64,000 nt of DNA from Pseudomonas iridis (GTDB taxonomy: Bacteria; Pseudomonadota; Gammaproteobacteria; Pseudomonadales; Pseudomonadaceae). Positions 26,921 to 36,171 of the stretch are shown in pieces (position 1 is the first letter of the stretch; every line of letters starts with the position of its first letter). The notes under the pieces were generated by a model. It did not search any database and was not told the origin of the DNA. It saw only the letters and a list, made by a program, of their open reading frames with translations. The translations under genes and the position numbers were made by a program. The stretch lies in assembly GCF_017980685.1 (NCBI RefSeq), contig NZ_JACXXO010000002.1:1-64000 (forward strand), read 5' to 3'.

Positions 26921-28276
26921 ATGCTGGATAGACTGTTAGCCCTGCTTGTTCTGGCGCTCGTCCTCGGCGTACCGCTGGGACTGATCTTCCTGGTCACCGG
27001 GCAGTTCCTGATGGACTTCGTGTTTTTCTACCCGTTGTTCATGTCTGGCTTGTGGATTGCCGGTGGCCTGTATTTCTGGCTGCACTGGGAGCGGCACTGG
27101 CCGTGGAAGGACGACACGCTGCCGCCGTCACTGGAAGGCGAGCCGCTGATCTCGATCCTGATCCCTTGCTACAACGAAGGCGACAACGCCGCCGACACCA
27201 TCCATGCGGCGTTGGCCCAGCATTACCCGAACATCGAAGTCATTGCGATCAACGACGGCTCCAAGGACAACACCGCCGAAGTGCTCGACCGGCTGGCCAA
27301 GGAAGACCCACGGCTGCGGGTCCTGCACCTGGCGGAAAACCAGGGCAAGGCTGTGGCCCTGCGCATGGGCGCGATTGCCGCGCGCAGTGAATATCTGGTG
27401 TGCATCGACGGCGATGCGCTGCTGGCGCCGAACACAGCGGCCTATCTGGTGGCGCCGATGCTCGACAACGCACGCCTTGGCGCCGTGACCGGCAACCCAC
27501 GGATCCGTACGCGTTCGACGCTGGTCGGGCGGGTGCAGGTCGGCGAGTTCTCATCGATCATCGGACTGATCAAACGCACTCAGCGCGTGTTCGGGCGGAT
27601 CTTCACCGTGTCCGGCGTCATCGTCGCGTTCCGCCGCACGGCGCTTAACCGGGTGGGCTACTGGAGCCCGGACATGATCACCGAAGACATCGACATCAGC
27701 TGGAAACTGCAACTCGATCACTGGAGCATCTTCTACGAGCCCCGCGCCCTGTGCTGGATTCTGATGCCGGAAACCCTCGGTGGCCTGTGGAAGCAGCGGT
27801 TGCGCTGGGCACAGGGCGGCGCCGAAGTACTGTTCAAGAACATTCGCGGCATCTGGCAATACCGCCATCGGTACCTATGGCCGCTGTTGTTCGAATACTG
27901 CCTGTCGACCGGTTGGGCGTTCACCTTCCTGCTGTCGGTGATTTTCTGGGGCGTCGGCAAATTTGTGGTCATGCCCGAAGCCATTGCGGTGGACCACCTG
28001 ATGCCGCCGGCATTTACCGGGTTGCTGCTGGCGTTTGTGTGTCTGGTGCAGTTTGCGGTCAGCATCGTCATCGACCGCCGCTATGAACCGGGGCTGGGCC
28101 GTACCATGTTCTGGGTGATCTGGTACCCGTTGGTGTTCTGGTTGATCAGTCTGCTGACCACGCTGGTCAGTTTCCCCAAGGTGCTGTTCGGCCAGCATCA
28201 AAAACGTGCGCGTTGGGTCAGTCCCGATCGGGGCATCAAGCCGATCGGCGACGACGAAGAGGAAGTCATCAAATGA
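26921..28276 (+). CDS. pgaC: PgaC, PNAG synthase (family 2 glycosyltransferase)
   Basis: A 451-residue inner-membrane processive beta-1,6-N-acetylglucosamine transferase. Two N-terminal helices (about 4-30 and 35-56) precede the GT2 catalytic domain, with [27 protein letters not shown], the metal-binding CIDGDA, general-base [10 protein letters not shown] and acceptor motif [10 protein letters not shown] (QxxRW). Three or four C-terminal helices form the polymer channel. The gene starts one base after the pgaB stop and overlaps pgaD by four bases. In E. coli the PgaC-PgaD pair is switched on by c-di-GMP; I infer the same here. Confidence 0.94.
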   Translation: MLDRLLALLVLALVLGVPLGLIFLVTGQFLMDFVFFYPLFMSGLWIAGGLYFWLHWERHWPWKDDTLPPSLEGEPLISILIPCYNEGDNAADTIHAALAQHYPNIEVIAINDGSKDNTAEVLDRLAKEDPRLRVLHLAENQGKAVALRMGAIAARSEYLVCIDGDALLAPNTAAYLVAPMLDNARLGAVTGNPRIRTRSTLVGRVQVGEFSSIIGLIKRTQRVFGRIFTVSGVIVAFRRTALNRVGYWSPDMITEDIDISWKLQLDHWSIFYEPRALCWILMPETLGGLWKQRLRWAQGGAEVLFKNIRGIWQYRHRYLWPLLFEYCLSTGWAFTFLLSVIFWGVGKFVVMPEAIAVDHLMPPAFTGLLLAFVCLVQFAVSIVIDRRYEPGLGRTMFWVIWYPLVFWLISLLTTLVSFPKVLFGQHQKRARWVSPDRGIKPIGDDEEEVIK

Positions 28277-28800
28277 AAATCATCCGGACTCGCCAGCGGC
28301 CAATCCTGGTCGTGATCGACGTTATCCTCACGGTGGTGGCCTGGGTCGGTCTGCTGCTTTTGCTGATGCGCGGGCTATGGCCGCTGATAGAAACCCACGC
28401 CGGTGCGCCGCGCATCGACAGCTCGGCGTTCGATGCGCTGGGCACGTTGCAGATTTACCTGTGGATCGCTGTGGTCAACGCCGTGATCCTGATTGCATGG
28501 GCGCGTTATCAACAGCGCAAAAGCAGAAGCTTCGCTCAGCGACGTTTGCCATCACCGGTGATCGACGATGCAGGGTTGAGCAAGAGTTTCAAACTCTGCG
28601 ATGACCGTCTGCAGAAACTGCGCACGCCCGGGGTGATGACCATCCACAACGATCAGGAAGGTGACATCAGTCATGTGGTGACGCATTTCTGGCCAGTGAC
28701 ACCAGCGCAGTTGCCATCGCCACTGGCACCGCTGGAGCATCCGCGGGTGATCTTCCTGCATGCCGAAGACGACGATAATCGTGAGCCGCTGACCCGCTGA
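28273..28800 (+). CDS. pgaD: PgaD, PNAG synthase accessory subunit
   Basis: A 175-residue inner-membrane partner of PgaC. Two hydrophobic helices (about 12-36 and 58-78) are followed by a cytosolic tail. It opens [20 protein letters not shown], and its position as the fourth gene with an ATGA overlap identifies it. The tail, from about residue 90, is longer than I recall for E. coli PgaD and ends in an acidic [10 protein letters not shown] stretch. With PgaC it should form the c-di-GMP-sensing synthase. It converges on the Rieske-reductase gene with only 31 bases between. Confidence 0.85.
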   Translation: MKIIRTRQRPILVVIDVILTVVAWVGLLLLLMRGLWPLIETHAGAPRIDSSAFDALGTLQIYLWIAVVNAVILIAWARYQQRKSRSFAQRRLPSPVIDDAGLSKSFKLCDDRLQKLRTPGVMTIHNDQEGDISHVVTHFWPVTPAQLPSPLAPLEHPRVIFLHAEDDDNREPLTR

Positions 28801-28831
28801 ATAAATTGAAGCTCCTACACGGGAATGGTGT

Positions 28832-30355
28832 TTACTCGCGGATCAACTGCCACGCCTCTTCAATGGATAGCGGCTGCTTCATGCGCTCGGCCAGCGTCGC
28901 CATCGCCCGTTCTTTTTCGCAGGCCACTGCCGCGACAACGATACCGTTTTTGCCGAACAGGCCGATGAAGGGCGGCTGCTCGGGTTCACCCATGAATTCG
29001 ACCTCATCCCATTGCTCGGCATGGCCGAGATATTCGTAGTTCTTGCCGAAGTGCCACGTCCAGAAAAACGGCACATCCAGGTAGTGCTCATTGCCACCGA
29101 GCATGTTGGCGGCGGCGATTCGTGCGTGTTGTTGGGCCAGGCGCCAGTGTTCGATGCGCTGTGGCTGGCCGCTCAGCGGAAACGTGGCGATATCGCCAAT
29201 CGCCCATAGACCTTCAGTCACCCGCATACCGTCGTCGACACGCAGTGATTGATCCTTTTCCCTGGGCAATGACGCGAAAGCTTCTGTAGCCGGATGCACA
29301 CCGACGCCGGCCACCACCAGATCCGCCGAAAGCCGCAAACCATTGTCGAGCAACACCGCCTCGACTTTACCGCTGCCGGTGATCTCCTGCGCCTCATGCT
29401 CGGTGACGAACTTCACGCCGTTTTCTTCGTGCAAGGCGCGGATGGCTTTTCCCACAGCGTCGCCGAACTGAGCGGCAAAAGGGACCGCGTGGCGAGCGAG
29501 GACCGTGACGTCGAGGCCGTGCTGGCGCAGGGCCGAGGCACATTCGAGGGCAATGAAACTGTCACCGATGATCACTGCGCGCTGATCGGGTGCGGCGGCG
29601 TTCATGATCTGTTCGGCCTGGGCTTTTGAGCGCAGGAGGAACACCTGCGGCAGATCCGCGCCGGGCAACTCCAGTGGATTGGGTTCGCCACCGGTCGCCA
29701 GCACGGCCGCATCGTAATTCACGGTCTGGCCATCGCGCAGGTGAAGGTTTTTTGCTGCGGCGTCGAGCGAACCGATTTCGCCTTGAATGCGCTCGATGCG
29801 CTGCTCTTTATAAAAATCTTCATCGCGCAACGGTGGGGTTTCTTCCGGCGACATTTCCCCGGCGAGGACAAATTTGCTCAGCACCGTGCGGTCGTAACCG
29901 GCGTCAGGTTCGCGGTCGATCATTTTGATGCGCCCGCCAAAACCCTTTTCCCGCAGCGCCGCCGCGCACGCAGTACCTGCCGCACCGGCACCGACAATCA
30001 CGAACGTGCGTGTATCGTCAGCCGGCGGGATGTGCGGATCGGCGATCGGCTGGTCATCCACCCAAACCTCTTCGCCGCGCAACTCCAGCGGGTAACGCTT
30101 GAGGCTGTCGAGAGCGGGCGGTTCACACAACGCACCGTCTTCAGCGCGAAAGGCTGCCTTGTGCCACGGGCAGATCAGCCGTCCATGACACAACGCGCCG
30201 TCAGCCAAAGGCGCGCCGGCATGCGGGCATTCACCCTGAAACGCTCGTAATTCGCCGGCGGCACGCAGCAACACAATCTTGCAGTCGCCGATTTTCACTT
30301 CCAGACCACGATCTTCAGGAACATCGGCGAAACGGGCGACACGGTGCAGAGACAT
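28832..30355 (-). CDS. Rieske-domain FAD/NAD-dependent reductase (AIFM3-like)
   Basis: A 507-residue fusion. Residues about 1-105 form a Rieske [2Fe-2S] domain with C43-P-H45 and C62-P-W-H65 as cluster ligands. From about 115 comes a two-dinucleotide-fold FAD reductase: FVIVGAGAAGTACAAAL (FAD), RAVIIGDSFIALECAS (NAD) and GLWAIGDIATFP. A reductase C-terminal domain with WTWHFGKNYEYLGHAE closes it. The architecture matches AIF-like/ferredoxin reductases of unknown physiological substrate. The ATG at 30355 has GGAAG just upstream; the frame is open to 30376. It stands alone, divergent from the PEBP gene. Confidence 0.85.
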   Translation of the reverse strand: MSLHRVARFADVPEDRGLEVKIGDCKIVLLRAAGELRAFQGECPHAGAPLADGALCHGRLICPWHKAAFRAEDGALCEPPALDSLKRYPLELRGEEVWVDDQPIADPHIPPADDTRTFVIVGAGAAGTACAAALREKGFGGRIKMIDREPDAGYDRTVLSKFVLAGEMSPEETPPLRDEDFYKEQRIERIQGEIGSLDAAAKNLHLRDGQTVNYDAAVLATGGEPNPLELPGADLPQVFLLRSKAQAEQIMNAAAPDQRAVIIGDSFIALECASALRQHGLDVTVLARHAVPFAAQFGDAVGKAIRALHEENGVKFVTEHEAQEITGSGKVEAVLLDNGLRLSADLVVAGVGVHPATEAFASLPREKDQSLRVDDGMRVTEGLWAIGDIATFPLSGQPQRIEHWRLAQQHARIAAANMLGGNEHYLDVPFFWTWHFGKNYEYLGHAEQWDEVEFMGEPEQPPFIGLFGKNGIVVAAVACEKERAMATLAERMKQPLSIEEAWQLIRE

Positions 30356-30494
30356 GTTCGGCTTCCTCGCGGGCATTTCTCTTTCGAGTTTGCAGCGCAG
30401 TGCGAGGTTCAGCCATTTGCTACTGCCAAGGCACGAACGGTACAGCTATAGTTTGCAAGCCGACGACGGCCCAACTGCACAAGGTGCTCCCGGA

Positions 30495-31055
30495 ATGACC
30501 CGATTGACCTCTCTCAACCCTTGGCTGGCGGCCATCGCCGTCGCCCTTTGCGTGCAGGTTCCGGCGCAGGCCCAGGAGCGCTTCACCCTCAGCTTCCCGG
30601 GTGTGTCCGATAACCGTCTGTTCACTTCGGCTGCGGCCAGCGATGCGGCCGGTTGCGGCGGCAAGAACCATTCACCCGCGCTGAGCTGGAACGCCGGCCC
30701 TGCCGGGACCCTGAGCTACGCGATTGTCATGCACGACCCGGACGGCCAGAAAGGTCTGGGCGTCGATCACTGGATTCACTACGGCATCAAATCCACCACG
30801 CGACAGATTCCGGCGGGTGTCGGCGCCAAGTCCAGCCTTGAAGGCGTCGGCGGCACCAACAGCAAGGGCAACACCCATTACATGGGGCCGTGCCCACCGG
30901 TGGGCGACAGCGCGCATCACTACATCATCCAGCTCTACGCCCTGGATCTGGCCCCGGACGCCTTGCCTGCCGGTTTGACCCGAGCCGAACTGATGGAAAA
31001 AATCAAAGGCCATGTGCTGCGCAACAGCAGTGCGGTGCGGCGTTATCACCGCTGA
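30495..31055 (+). CDS. Secreted YbhB/YbcL-type PEBP-like protein
   Basis: A 186-residue protein of the phosphatidylethanolamine-binding-protein superfamily. It has a signal peptide cleaved after about residue 26 (VQVPAQA). The ligand-pocket blocks are present: NHSPALSWNAGPAGTLSYAI, MHDPDG, DHWIHYGI and YMGPCPPVGDSAHHYIIQLY. The final RAELMEKIKGHVL is typical. The function of the bacterial family is unclear; it is probably periplasmic. The long frame upstream is out of the gene; the ATG at 30495 directly precedes the signal peptide. Confidence 0.85.
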   Translation: MTRLTSLNPWLAAIAVALCVQVPAQAQERFTLSFPGVSDNRLFTSAAASDAAGCGGKNHSPALSWNAGPAGTLSYAIVMHDPDGQKGLGVDHWIHYGIKSTTRQIPAGVGAKSSLEGVGGTNSKGNTHYMGPCPPVGDSAHHYIIQLYALDLAPDALPAGLTRAELMEKIKGHVLRNSSAVRRYHR

Positions 31056-31406
31056 ATGCGACTCTTGAGCCGCGCGTTCCGTCCGGGATGCGCGGTTACC
31101 CTTGGCATCGGCCGATGAAAGCGAGCACTATCGGCGCTGTTCCTGACGGTCGACGCCGGGCAGGGCGCTTACCCTATGGATGACACGCGTGATTCATCCA
31201 GCGGGAAACTTGCGGAACAACCCGCAGGTCCCAGATAACGACTTCACCCCTTCGCAACGTCCATTGCTGATGATGTTTTAAAACTGCGGGCATCCGTTCG
31301 ATGCCCGAGCGTTGGCATGGATGGCCGAGTGCAAGTGTTTCCCCGTGGTTCCGACCGCGCGTGGCAAGCGCAGTACCTAACGCACCAGGATTTAAAGCGA
31401 TTGAGC
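31056..31406. other. Intergenic region between the PEBP gene and the MocR regulator
   Basis: About 350 bases hold no convincing gene. A frame continuous with the MocR gene opens at 31317, but it lacks a ribosome site and the family's first helix starts at 31407. Just after the PEBP stop, CCGCGC (31069 region) and GCGCGG (31090 region) could pair as a weak terminator. The MocR promoter should lie here, but I cannot define it. Confidence 0.4.
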
Positions 31407-32828
31407 ATGAACCCAAATAAAGATTCGACATTTGCCTATCAGGCCGTTTACCGCTATCTCGTCGAACTGATCGAAGCCGCGAGCCCTGAGGGAGAACAGA
31501 AGCTGCCGTCGTTGCGACAATTGGCGCAGCGCTTGAATGTCTCAGTGTCCACGACCAAATACGCCTATTCCCTGCTGGAAGACCAAGGGCGTATCTACGC
31601 TCGGCCGAAGCTTGGCTACTACACCCGCGCCATGCCATCGGCGCTGCTCAACGAAGGTTCGCCGAACCTGCTCGACAACGTGTTCTCCAACGCTCGGCAA
31701 CCGGGAATGCTGGCGCTGAGCAGTGATGCCCCGGCCATGCTGCTGTCGCTGGAAAACCCGTTGTTGATGACCGAACGCGAACTGACGCGCCAGTACCCAC
31801 GCTCGCATGCGCCGCTGTATCAACCGTTCGGCGAAACCGAATTGCGCTGTGTTCTGGCCGATCGGTACACCCGTTCGACGCGTTGCTACTGGCGTGCCGA
31901 ACACGTTTACATCGGTTCCGATCTGCGCAGCGTGCTTGATTTGTCCCTTGAAGCGTTGAAGTTGACCGGCACTGTGGCGCTGGTGGAATCGCCGTGTTCG
32001 TGGGCGATTTTGCGGCAACTGCACGCGGCGAAAATCCGCGTCATCGAGGTGCCGCTGGGTGACGATGGCCGCTTTGACTTGCTCAAAGTCCAGGCGTTAT
32101 TGCAGCGAGAACCCATCGCTCTGGCGGTGTTGTCCTCCACCGTGAATATTCCCCACGGCAGTCTGATGCCTGCCGAGGACAAGCAAGTGATCTGCCGCTG
32201 GCTGGCGGAGCGGCGGATCTGGTTGTTCGAAAATGACTGCTATGGCGAATTCAGCTTCGTCCCTGCAGCCGCGCGCTACCGTGACTTTGCCGACCCGGAA
32301 CGGCTGCTGGTGTTTTCCACGTTCGACAAGATCATCGGTTCGGAGGCGCCGTATGGCTTTGTGCTCAGCCGCTTTCAAGGGCCCGAGCTGCATCGGCTGT
32401 TTCTGGAGCGTGCCTTTCGTTTGTCGCCGATTCGGCAAAAAGCGATTGCCAAGCTCTACACCACACGGCGCATCGACCAACACACGCAGATGTTGCGCAG
32501 CATGCTGATCGACCGCATGCAGCGCATGAAAGCCATGCTGCACGAACACACGGAGGGTCAGTTACGCATTGTCGCCCCGCAGGGCGGCGCGGCGTTCTGG
32601 ATCGAGGCCACGCGCCCGGTGAACATGCGCCGGGTATTCGAGCGCTTGTTGGCCAAACGCATCGTGATTGCTCCCGGCGAAATCTTCAGCCAGCAGGGGG
32701 CGTGGCAGCATCATTTGCGCCTGAGCTACACCATCGACTGGAGCAAGGACATCACCCACGCGCTGAAAATGCTGACTCAGGCCATTCAGGATGAAGGGTC
32801 GATGGCTGGCGCTCAGTTGATGCCATAG
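31407..32828 (+). CDS. MocR-type regulator (GntR HTH fused to aminotransferase fold)
   Basis: A 473-residue transcription factor. The GntR winged helix covers about residues 8-75 ([15 protein letters not shown], then [20 protein letters not shown]). After a linker, a fold-type I aminotransferase-like domain runs from about 110 to the end, with [27 protein letters not shown] and [15 protein letters not shown]. The Lys in FDK is where PLP would bind. MocR proteins sense PLP-linked amines or amino acids. Its 3' end overlaps the convergent panB-like gene by 16 bases, so it faces the biosynthetic block and is the obvious candidate regulator. The start at 31407 is chosen from the domain boundary. 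Confidence 0.85.
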   Translation: MNPNKDSTFAYQAVYRYLVELIEAASPEGEQKLPSLRQLAQRLNVSVSTTKYAYSLLEDQGRIYARPKLGYYTRAMPSALLNEGSPNLLDNVFSNARQPGMLALSSDAPAMLLSLENPLLMTERELTRQYPRSHAPLYQPFGETELRCVLADRYTRSTRCYWRAEHVYIGSDLRSVLDLSLEALKLTGTVALVESPCSWAILRQLHAAKIRVIEVPLGDDGRFDLLKVQALLQREPIALAVLSSTVNIPHGSLMPAEDKQVICRWLAERRIWLFENDCYGEFSFVPAAARYRDFADPERLLVFSTFDKIIGSEAPYGFVLSRFQGPELHRLFLERAFRLSPIRQKAIAKLYTTRRIDQHTQMLRSMLIDRMQRMKAMLHEHTEGQLRIVAPQGGAAFWIEATRPVNMRRVFERLLAKRIVIAPGEIFSQQGAWQHHLRLSYTIDWSKDITHALKMLTQAIQDEGSMAGAQLMP

Positions 32829-33631
32829 CAATGCCGGAGTTCGGGGAATGTGCCGGCGCGGACTTCGTCGGCGAACGCCTCGCACGCCTCGCGGATCTGC
32901 GCGCCAACATCGGTGTATTGCTTGACGAAGCGCGGTACGTGATCACCACCCAGCCCTAGCATGTCCTCGGTCACCAGCACCTGACCGTCGCACGCCGGTG
33001 AAGCACCGATGCCGATGGTCGGCACGGGTGAAAAATCGCTGATCCGGCGCGCCACGCCTTCGGCCACGCCTTCGAGCAACAGACCGAACGCTCCGGCCGC
33101 AATATGGGCGCGCGCATCGGCTTCGAGGTTCATGGCGCCTCCTTCATTCATGCCCTGGGCCTTGAAGCCACCCATGGTGTTGACGTACTGCGGCATCAGG
33201 CCGACATGCGCCATCACCGGGATGCCGCGTTTGACCAGAAACTCCACGGTTTCAGCGAACACCGCGCCGCCTTCGAGCTTGACCGCATCGCAACCGGTGC
33301 GTGCCATCACCTGCGCGCAGTTGCGGTAGGCCTGCTGCGGCGATTCCTGATAACTGCCAAACGGCATGTCGGCGATCACGCAGGCCAGCCGGGTACTGCT
33401 GACCACAGCGCGAGTGAAAACGATGGTTTCCTCCAGGCTCATGTCGAGCGTTGAGCTGCGGCCAAGTCCGACCATGTTGGTCGAATCACCCACCAGGATG
33501 AAGTCGACAACGGGGTCCATCAGTCTGGCCATCCAGCTCGTATAGGCAGTCAGGGAGACAATTTTCTGTTGCCCCTTCATCGCGACCAATTGAGGAACGG
33601 TAAGTCGTTTGGTTCGGGTATGCAGGCTCAT
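32813..33631 (-). CDS. PanB paralogue (ketopantoate hydroxymethyltransferase family)
   Basis: A 272-residue enzyme of the family that adds a hydroxymethyl group from methylene-tetrahydrofolate to 2-oxoisovalerate. The active-site blocks look intact: FILVGDS and [10 protein letters not shown] carry the metal-binding Asp residues, VKLEGG the substrate contacts, and [14 protein letters not shown] the catalytic Glu. [14 protein letters not shown] and [11 protein letters not shown] also match. It is the last gene of the leftward block and is not next to panC. A housekeeping panB should therefore exist elsewhere, and this copy may act on a different 2-oxo acid in the pathway. It begins 43 bases after the upstream ATP-grasp gene. 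Confidence 0.85.
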   Translation of the reverse strand: MSLHTRTKRLTVPQLVAMKGQQKIVSLTAYTSWMARLMDPVVDFILVGDSTNMVGLGRSSTLDMSLEETIVFTRAVVSSTRLACVIADMPFGSYQESPQQAYRNCAQVMARTGCDAVKLEGGAVFAETVEFLVKRGIPVMAHVGLMPQYVNTMGGFKAQGMNEGGAMNLEADARAHIAAGAFGLLLEGVAEGVARRISDFSPVPTIGIGASPACDGQVLVTEDMLGLGGDHVPRFVKQYTDVGAQIREACEAFADEVRAGTFPELRHCYGIN

Positions 33632-33674
33632 GGCTCTCTTCCTTGTTAAGCCCCGTGGTCGGGGGCGTCAGTGA

Positions 33675-34928
33675 TTACAACCAATCCCTTTCCCATCCAC
33701 GCCATGCGTCGTAATCAGCGTCGATGCGTTCGCTCTGTGGGTGCAGCAGAAACACTGCAGCCGGTGAGCTGTTCAGGTCTACGGTGGGGGCAATCCTTGC
33801 CCCTTCGGCGAAGCGGAACCTGGCGTTGTGAAAACTCGGCAGGGCTTCCAGGCGTTGGCGCACATGCTCTTGCGCAAACAGCCCGTGGCGGTGGGCGATC
33901 AGGTTCATCCCCCGCGCGTGTTGCAACAGCTGATAACGTTTTGGCCACTGCGCCAGACGTGCCGGGTCCAGATAACTGAGGCAGGTCAGGGCCACCTGAT
34001 CGTTGCCGGTGGCCGCGTGCAGGGCGGGCGGACAGGCCAGTCCGGACAGGCGTGCACCGGTTTCCAGCAGGCGCGGGCCATTGCCGGTCAGGATCAACTC
34101 GGTGTGCGCCGGGCCATGCACGATCCCCAACGCGTCGAGCACGCCTTGCACATACTCAATCAGTTGCGGCAGCTCGCGGGCGTCCGCCGGCAGCAGATCC
34201 TCGCGGTCGTAGATCTTGCGGCCGTCGGCGGCGAAGGTCTTCGAGCATTTCCAAACGTCGGTGATCCAGTGCTCGCCTGCGTGGCTGACGGTGTTGATCA
34301 CGTACTCGGCGCCTGTCAGGTATTCCTGCAGCAGTACCGCTTTATTGTTGAGCATCATCAGATTGGTGGCGCCGAGGATCGACTCAATGGCTGCTTCCAG
34401 CTGCAGCGCATCGTGGCAGATGAACACGTTGTCCGAGCCGGCACTGTCCAGCGGTTTGGCCACTACCGTTTCGCCGCCGCGCGCCTTGAACCAGACCAGC
34501 GCCCGCTCCAGCGAACTGGTGCGCAACTGTGCCGCCACCGGCAACCCGGCCTCGGCCACGCGTTCAGCCATCAACGACTTGTCGCGACGCGCGGCGGAGG
34601 TCCCCGGATTATTGCCGGGCAGGCCCAGGCGTGCGGCCAGCAAGTCCGCCAGTTCTACGCCGAATTCGCTGCCAGTCAGCACGGCGGCCGGGTGATAGGC
34701 GGCGAGTTTCAGCAACAATGCTTCAAGGCCTTCTTCGGCGACGCTGAAGTCCTCGATGAACAATTCTTTCGGGCAGCTCGCGGCAAATGCGGCCGGCATG
34801 TTCGCGCGTGAACGCACATGGAGCAGGGGCCGCTGTCCGGCCAGTGAGCGGGCCAGCAGGGCACCGGTCGAATAAGCGTCGACCAGAATCAACGGCGCGG
34901 CGCTGGAATCAATGCAAGGGTTGGTCAT
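33675..34928 (-). CDS. ATP-grasp ligase (first of two)
   Basis: A 417-residue ATP-grasp enzyme that should join a carboxylate, activated as acylphosphate, to an amine. The N-terminal pre-ATP-grasp fold reads PLILVDAYSTGALLARSLAG and ends near TGSEFGVELADLLAARLGLP. The central ATP site has RRDKSLMAERVAEAGLPVAA, GGETVVAKPLDSAGSDNVFI and VLLQEYLTGAEYVIN. Metal ligands lie in GPAHTELILTGNGPRLLETG. It resembles free-standing amino-acid ligases of the biotin-carboxylase type. Its start overlaps the glmE-like gene by 20 bases. The substrate is unknown; given context, 3-methylaspartate or a derivative is a reasonable guess. Confidence 0.82.
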   Translation of the reverse strand: MTNPCIDSSAAPLILVDAYSTGALLARSLAGQRPLLHVRSRANMPAAFAASCPKELFIEDFSVAEEGLEALLLKLAAYHPAAVLTGSEFGVELADLLAARLGLPGNNPGTSAARRDKSLMAERVAEAGLPVAAQLRTSSLERALVWFKARGGETVVAKPLDSAGSDNVFICHDALQLEAAIESILGATNLMMLNNKAVLLQEYLTGAEYVINTVSHAGEHWITDVWKCSKTFAADGRKIYDREDLLPADARELPQLIEYVQGVLDALGIVHGPAHTELILTGNGPRLLETGARLSGLACPPALHAATGNDQVALTCLSYLDPARLAQWPKRYQLLQHARGMNLIAHRHGLFAQEHVRQRLEALPSFHNARFRFAEGARIAPTVDLNSSPAAVFLLHPQSERIDADYDAWRGWERDWL

Positions 34929-36168
34929 AACGGTTCACCGTGTAATGCAACATCTGAAACAGCTCGGACGAGCTGATGCCGGGGCCGTCCACTGACCAGC
35001 CACTGCTGCGAGGCAACGGCAAACTGCCGGTGTTGCCCCAGCGCAGCGCGCCCTGATCGTCGATACGGGTGGTGGCGCGCCCCGGGTTGTCCGGGTGGAG
35101 GCAGTAGGGAATGTCGAGCAAGCCGCGCGCGAAGGCCTGCACCAGTGCCACGCCGATGTCGGCGTGCAGATTGAGTACGGTCTCCACCAGCCGCTGTGCT
35201 TCGAACAGCGTTTGCTGGTAATAGCCGGCGCTGCCCGCGTCAATCGTCGGAAGGTCGCCGGCGGCGACTTCGGCGGCCATGCGCAAGGCATCAAGGTTGT
35301 CCTCGACCGAGGGAATCTGCCGCGATTCGGCGATGGTCTTGACGATCAACCGCTCGCAACCTGCAGCCTTGGTCAGTCGCGCACTGTCGCAAATCAAACG
35401 CCGCGCACCGTGGCTGGAGGTCGGGAACACGCCCATGTACGAATACACCACGACATGCCAATGATCGCCGTCGAGATACTGGGCGGCCAATTCGCGCAAT
35501 GCCTGCAACGCGCCGAAATCCTGTTCCATCGACGTGCCTTGGGCGTAGCTCAACGAGACGCCGCGCACCCCGTGCTGACGGAAAAACAGGGCTTCCAGCA
35601 AGGTCATGGAGATCAGCAGCGAGGGCGGGCACAACTGCCCCAACAGACAGCCGCCGAAACTCTCGATATGCGCATGCTCGGTCGCGCCCGCCAGCACCTG
35701 ACAGCTCTGCGCCCAGGCACTGACCGCCTCGGCCAACGGCAGACGGCTGTAGGGCATGCAGTACGACACCGGGCCGCCCTCCGTGGCGTCCAGACCCAAT
35801 GCTGCCAAGCGCTGAAAAACGTTCTGCGGTTTGGCCGTGCCGTGGCGGATCTGAATCGGGAACTCCGCGCTGTACAGTCCGGCGAGCATGCCGCGCACCG
35901 CTTCGATTGGATGGCTGATGATCGGAAACCCGTTCATCGGCGCCGAACTGTTCAGGCACTGCAACGCACTCTGGTAATCGCCGACCCGGGTATAGCTGTC
36001 GAGCGTGATGGTGCCGATGGCCGCGCAGGGCAGGGCGGCGACGCTCGCCAGCCCCGCGCGCATCTGGCTGAGTGCGCCAAAACCCATGCGCGGTTGCACC
36101 ACCAGCTCATCGCGTGCGCGGGCGCGCTCGATGAACTGTTGAAAATGGCCGCCGTTGAACGCCGTCAT
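34909..36168 (-). CDS. Glutamate (methylaspartate) mutase E subunit homologue
   Basis: A 419-residue homologue of GlmE, the catalytic subunit of B12-dependent glutamate mutase, which interconverts L-glutamate and (2S,3S)-3-methylaspartate. From my recollection of Clostridium GlmE, all substrate-binding residues are kept: Arg27 in VQPRMG, Arg61 in DSYTR, Arg108 in QIRHG, Glu130, Tyr136 and Tyr140 in TEGGPVSYCMPY, and Lys277 in LIVKT. It is shorter than the clostridial enzyme at both ends. The B12-binding partner is encoded 2.8 kb upstream in the same block rather than adjacent. The layout lacks mutL and methylaspartase, so it serves synthesis rather than glutamate fermentation. Confidence 0.85.
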   Translation of the reverse strand: MTAFNGGHFQQFIERARARDELVVQPRMGFGALSQMRAGLASVAALPCAAIGTITLDSYTRVGDYQSALQCLNSSAPMNGFPIISHPIEAVRGMLAGLYSAEFPIQIRHGTAKPQNVFQRLAALGLDATEGGPVSYCMPYSRLPLAEAVSAWAQSCQVLAGATEHAHIESFGGCLLGQLCPPSLLISMTLLEALFFRQHGVRGVSLSYAQGTSMEQDFGALQALRELAAQYLDGDHWHVVVYSYMGVFPTSSHGARRLICDSARLTKAAGCERLIVKTIAESRQIPSVEDNLDALRMAAEVAAGDLPTIDAGSAGYYQQTLFEAQRLVETVLNLHADIGVALVQAFARGLLDIPYCLHPDNPGRATTRIDDQGALRWGNTGSLPLPRSSGWSVDGPGISSSELFQMLHYTVNRYDQPLH

Positions 36169-36171
36169 GCT

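Noticed and set aside
31407..32828. MocR gene considered as a true aminotransferase enzyme of the pathway
   Set aside because: A complete GntR DNA-binding domain is fused at the amino terminus, so a regulator is far more likely.
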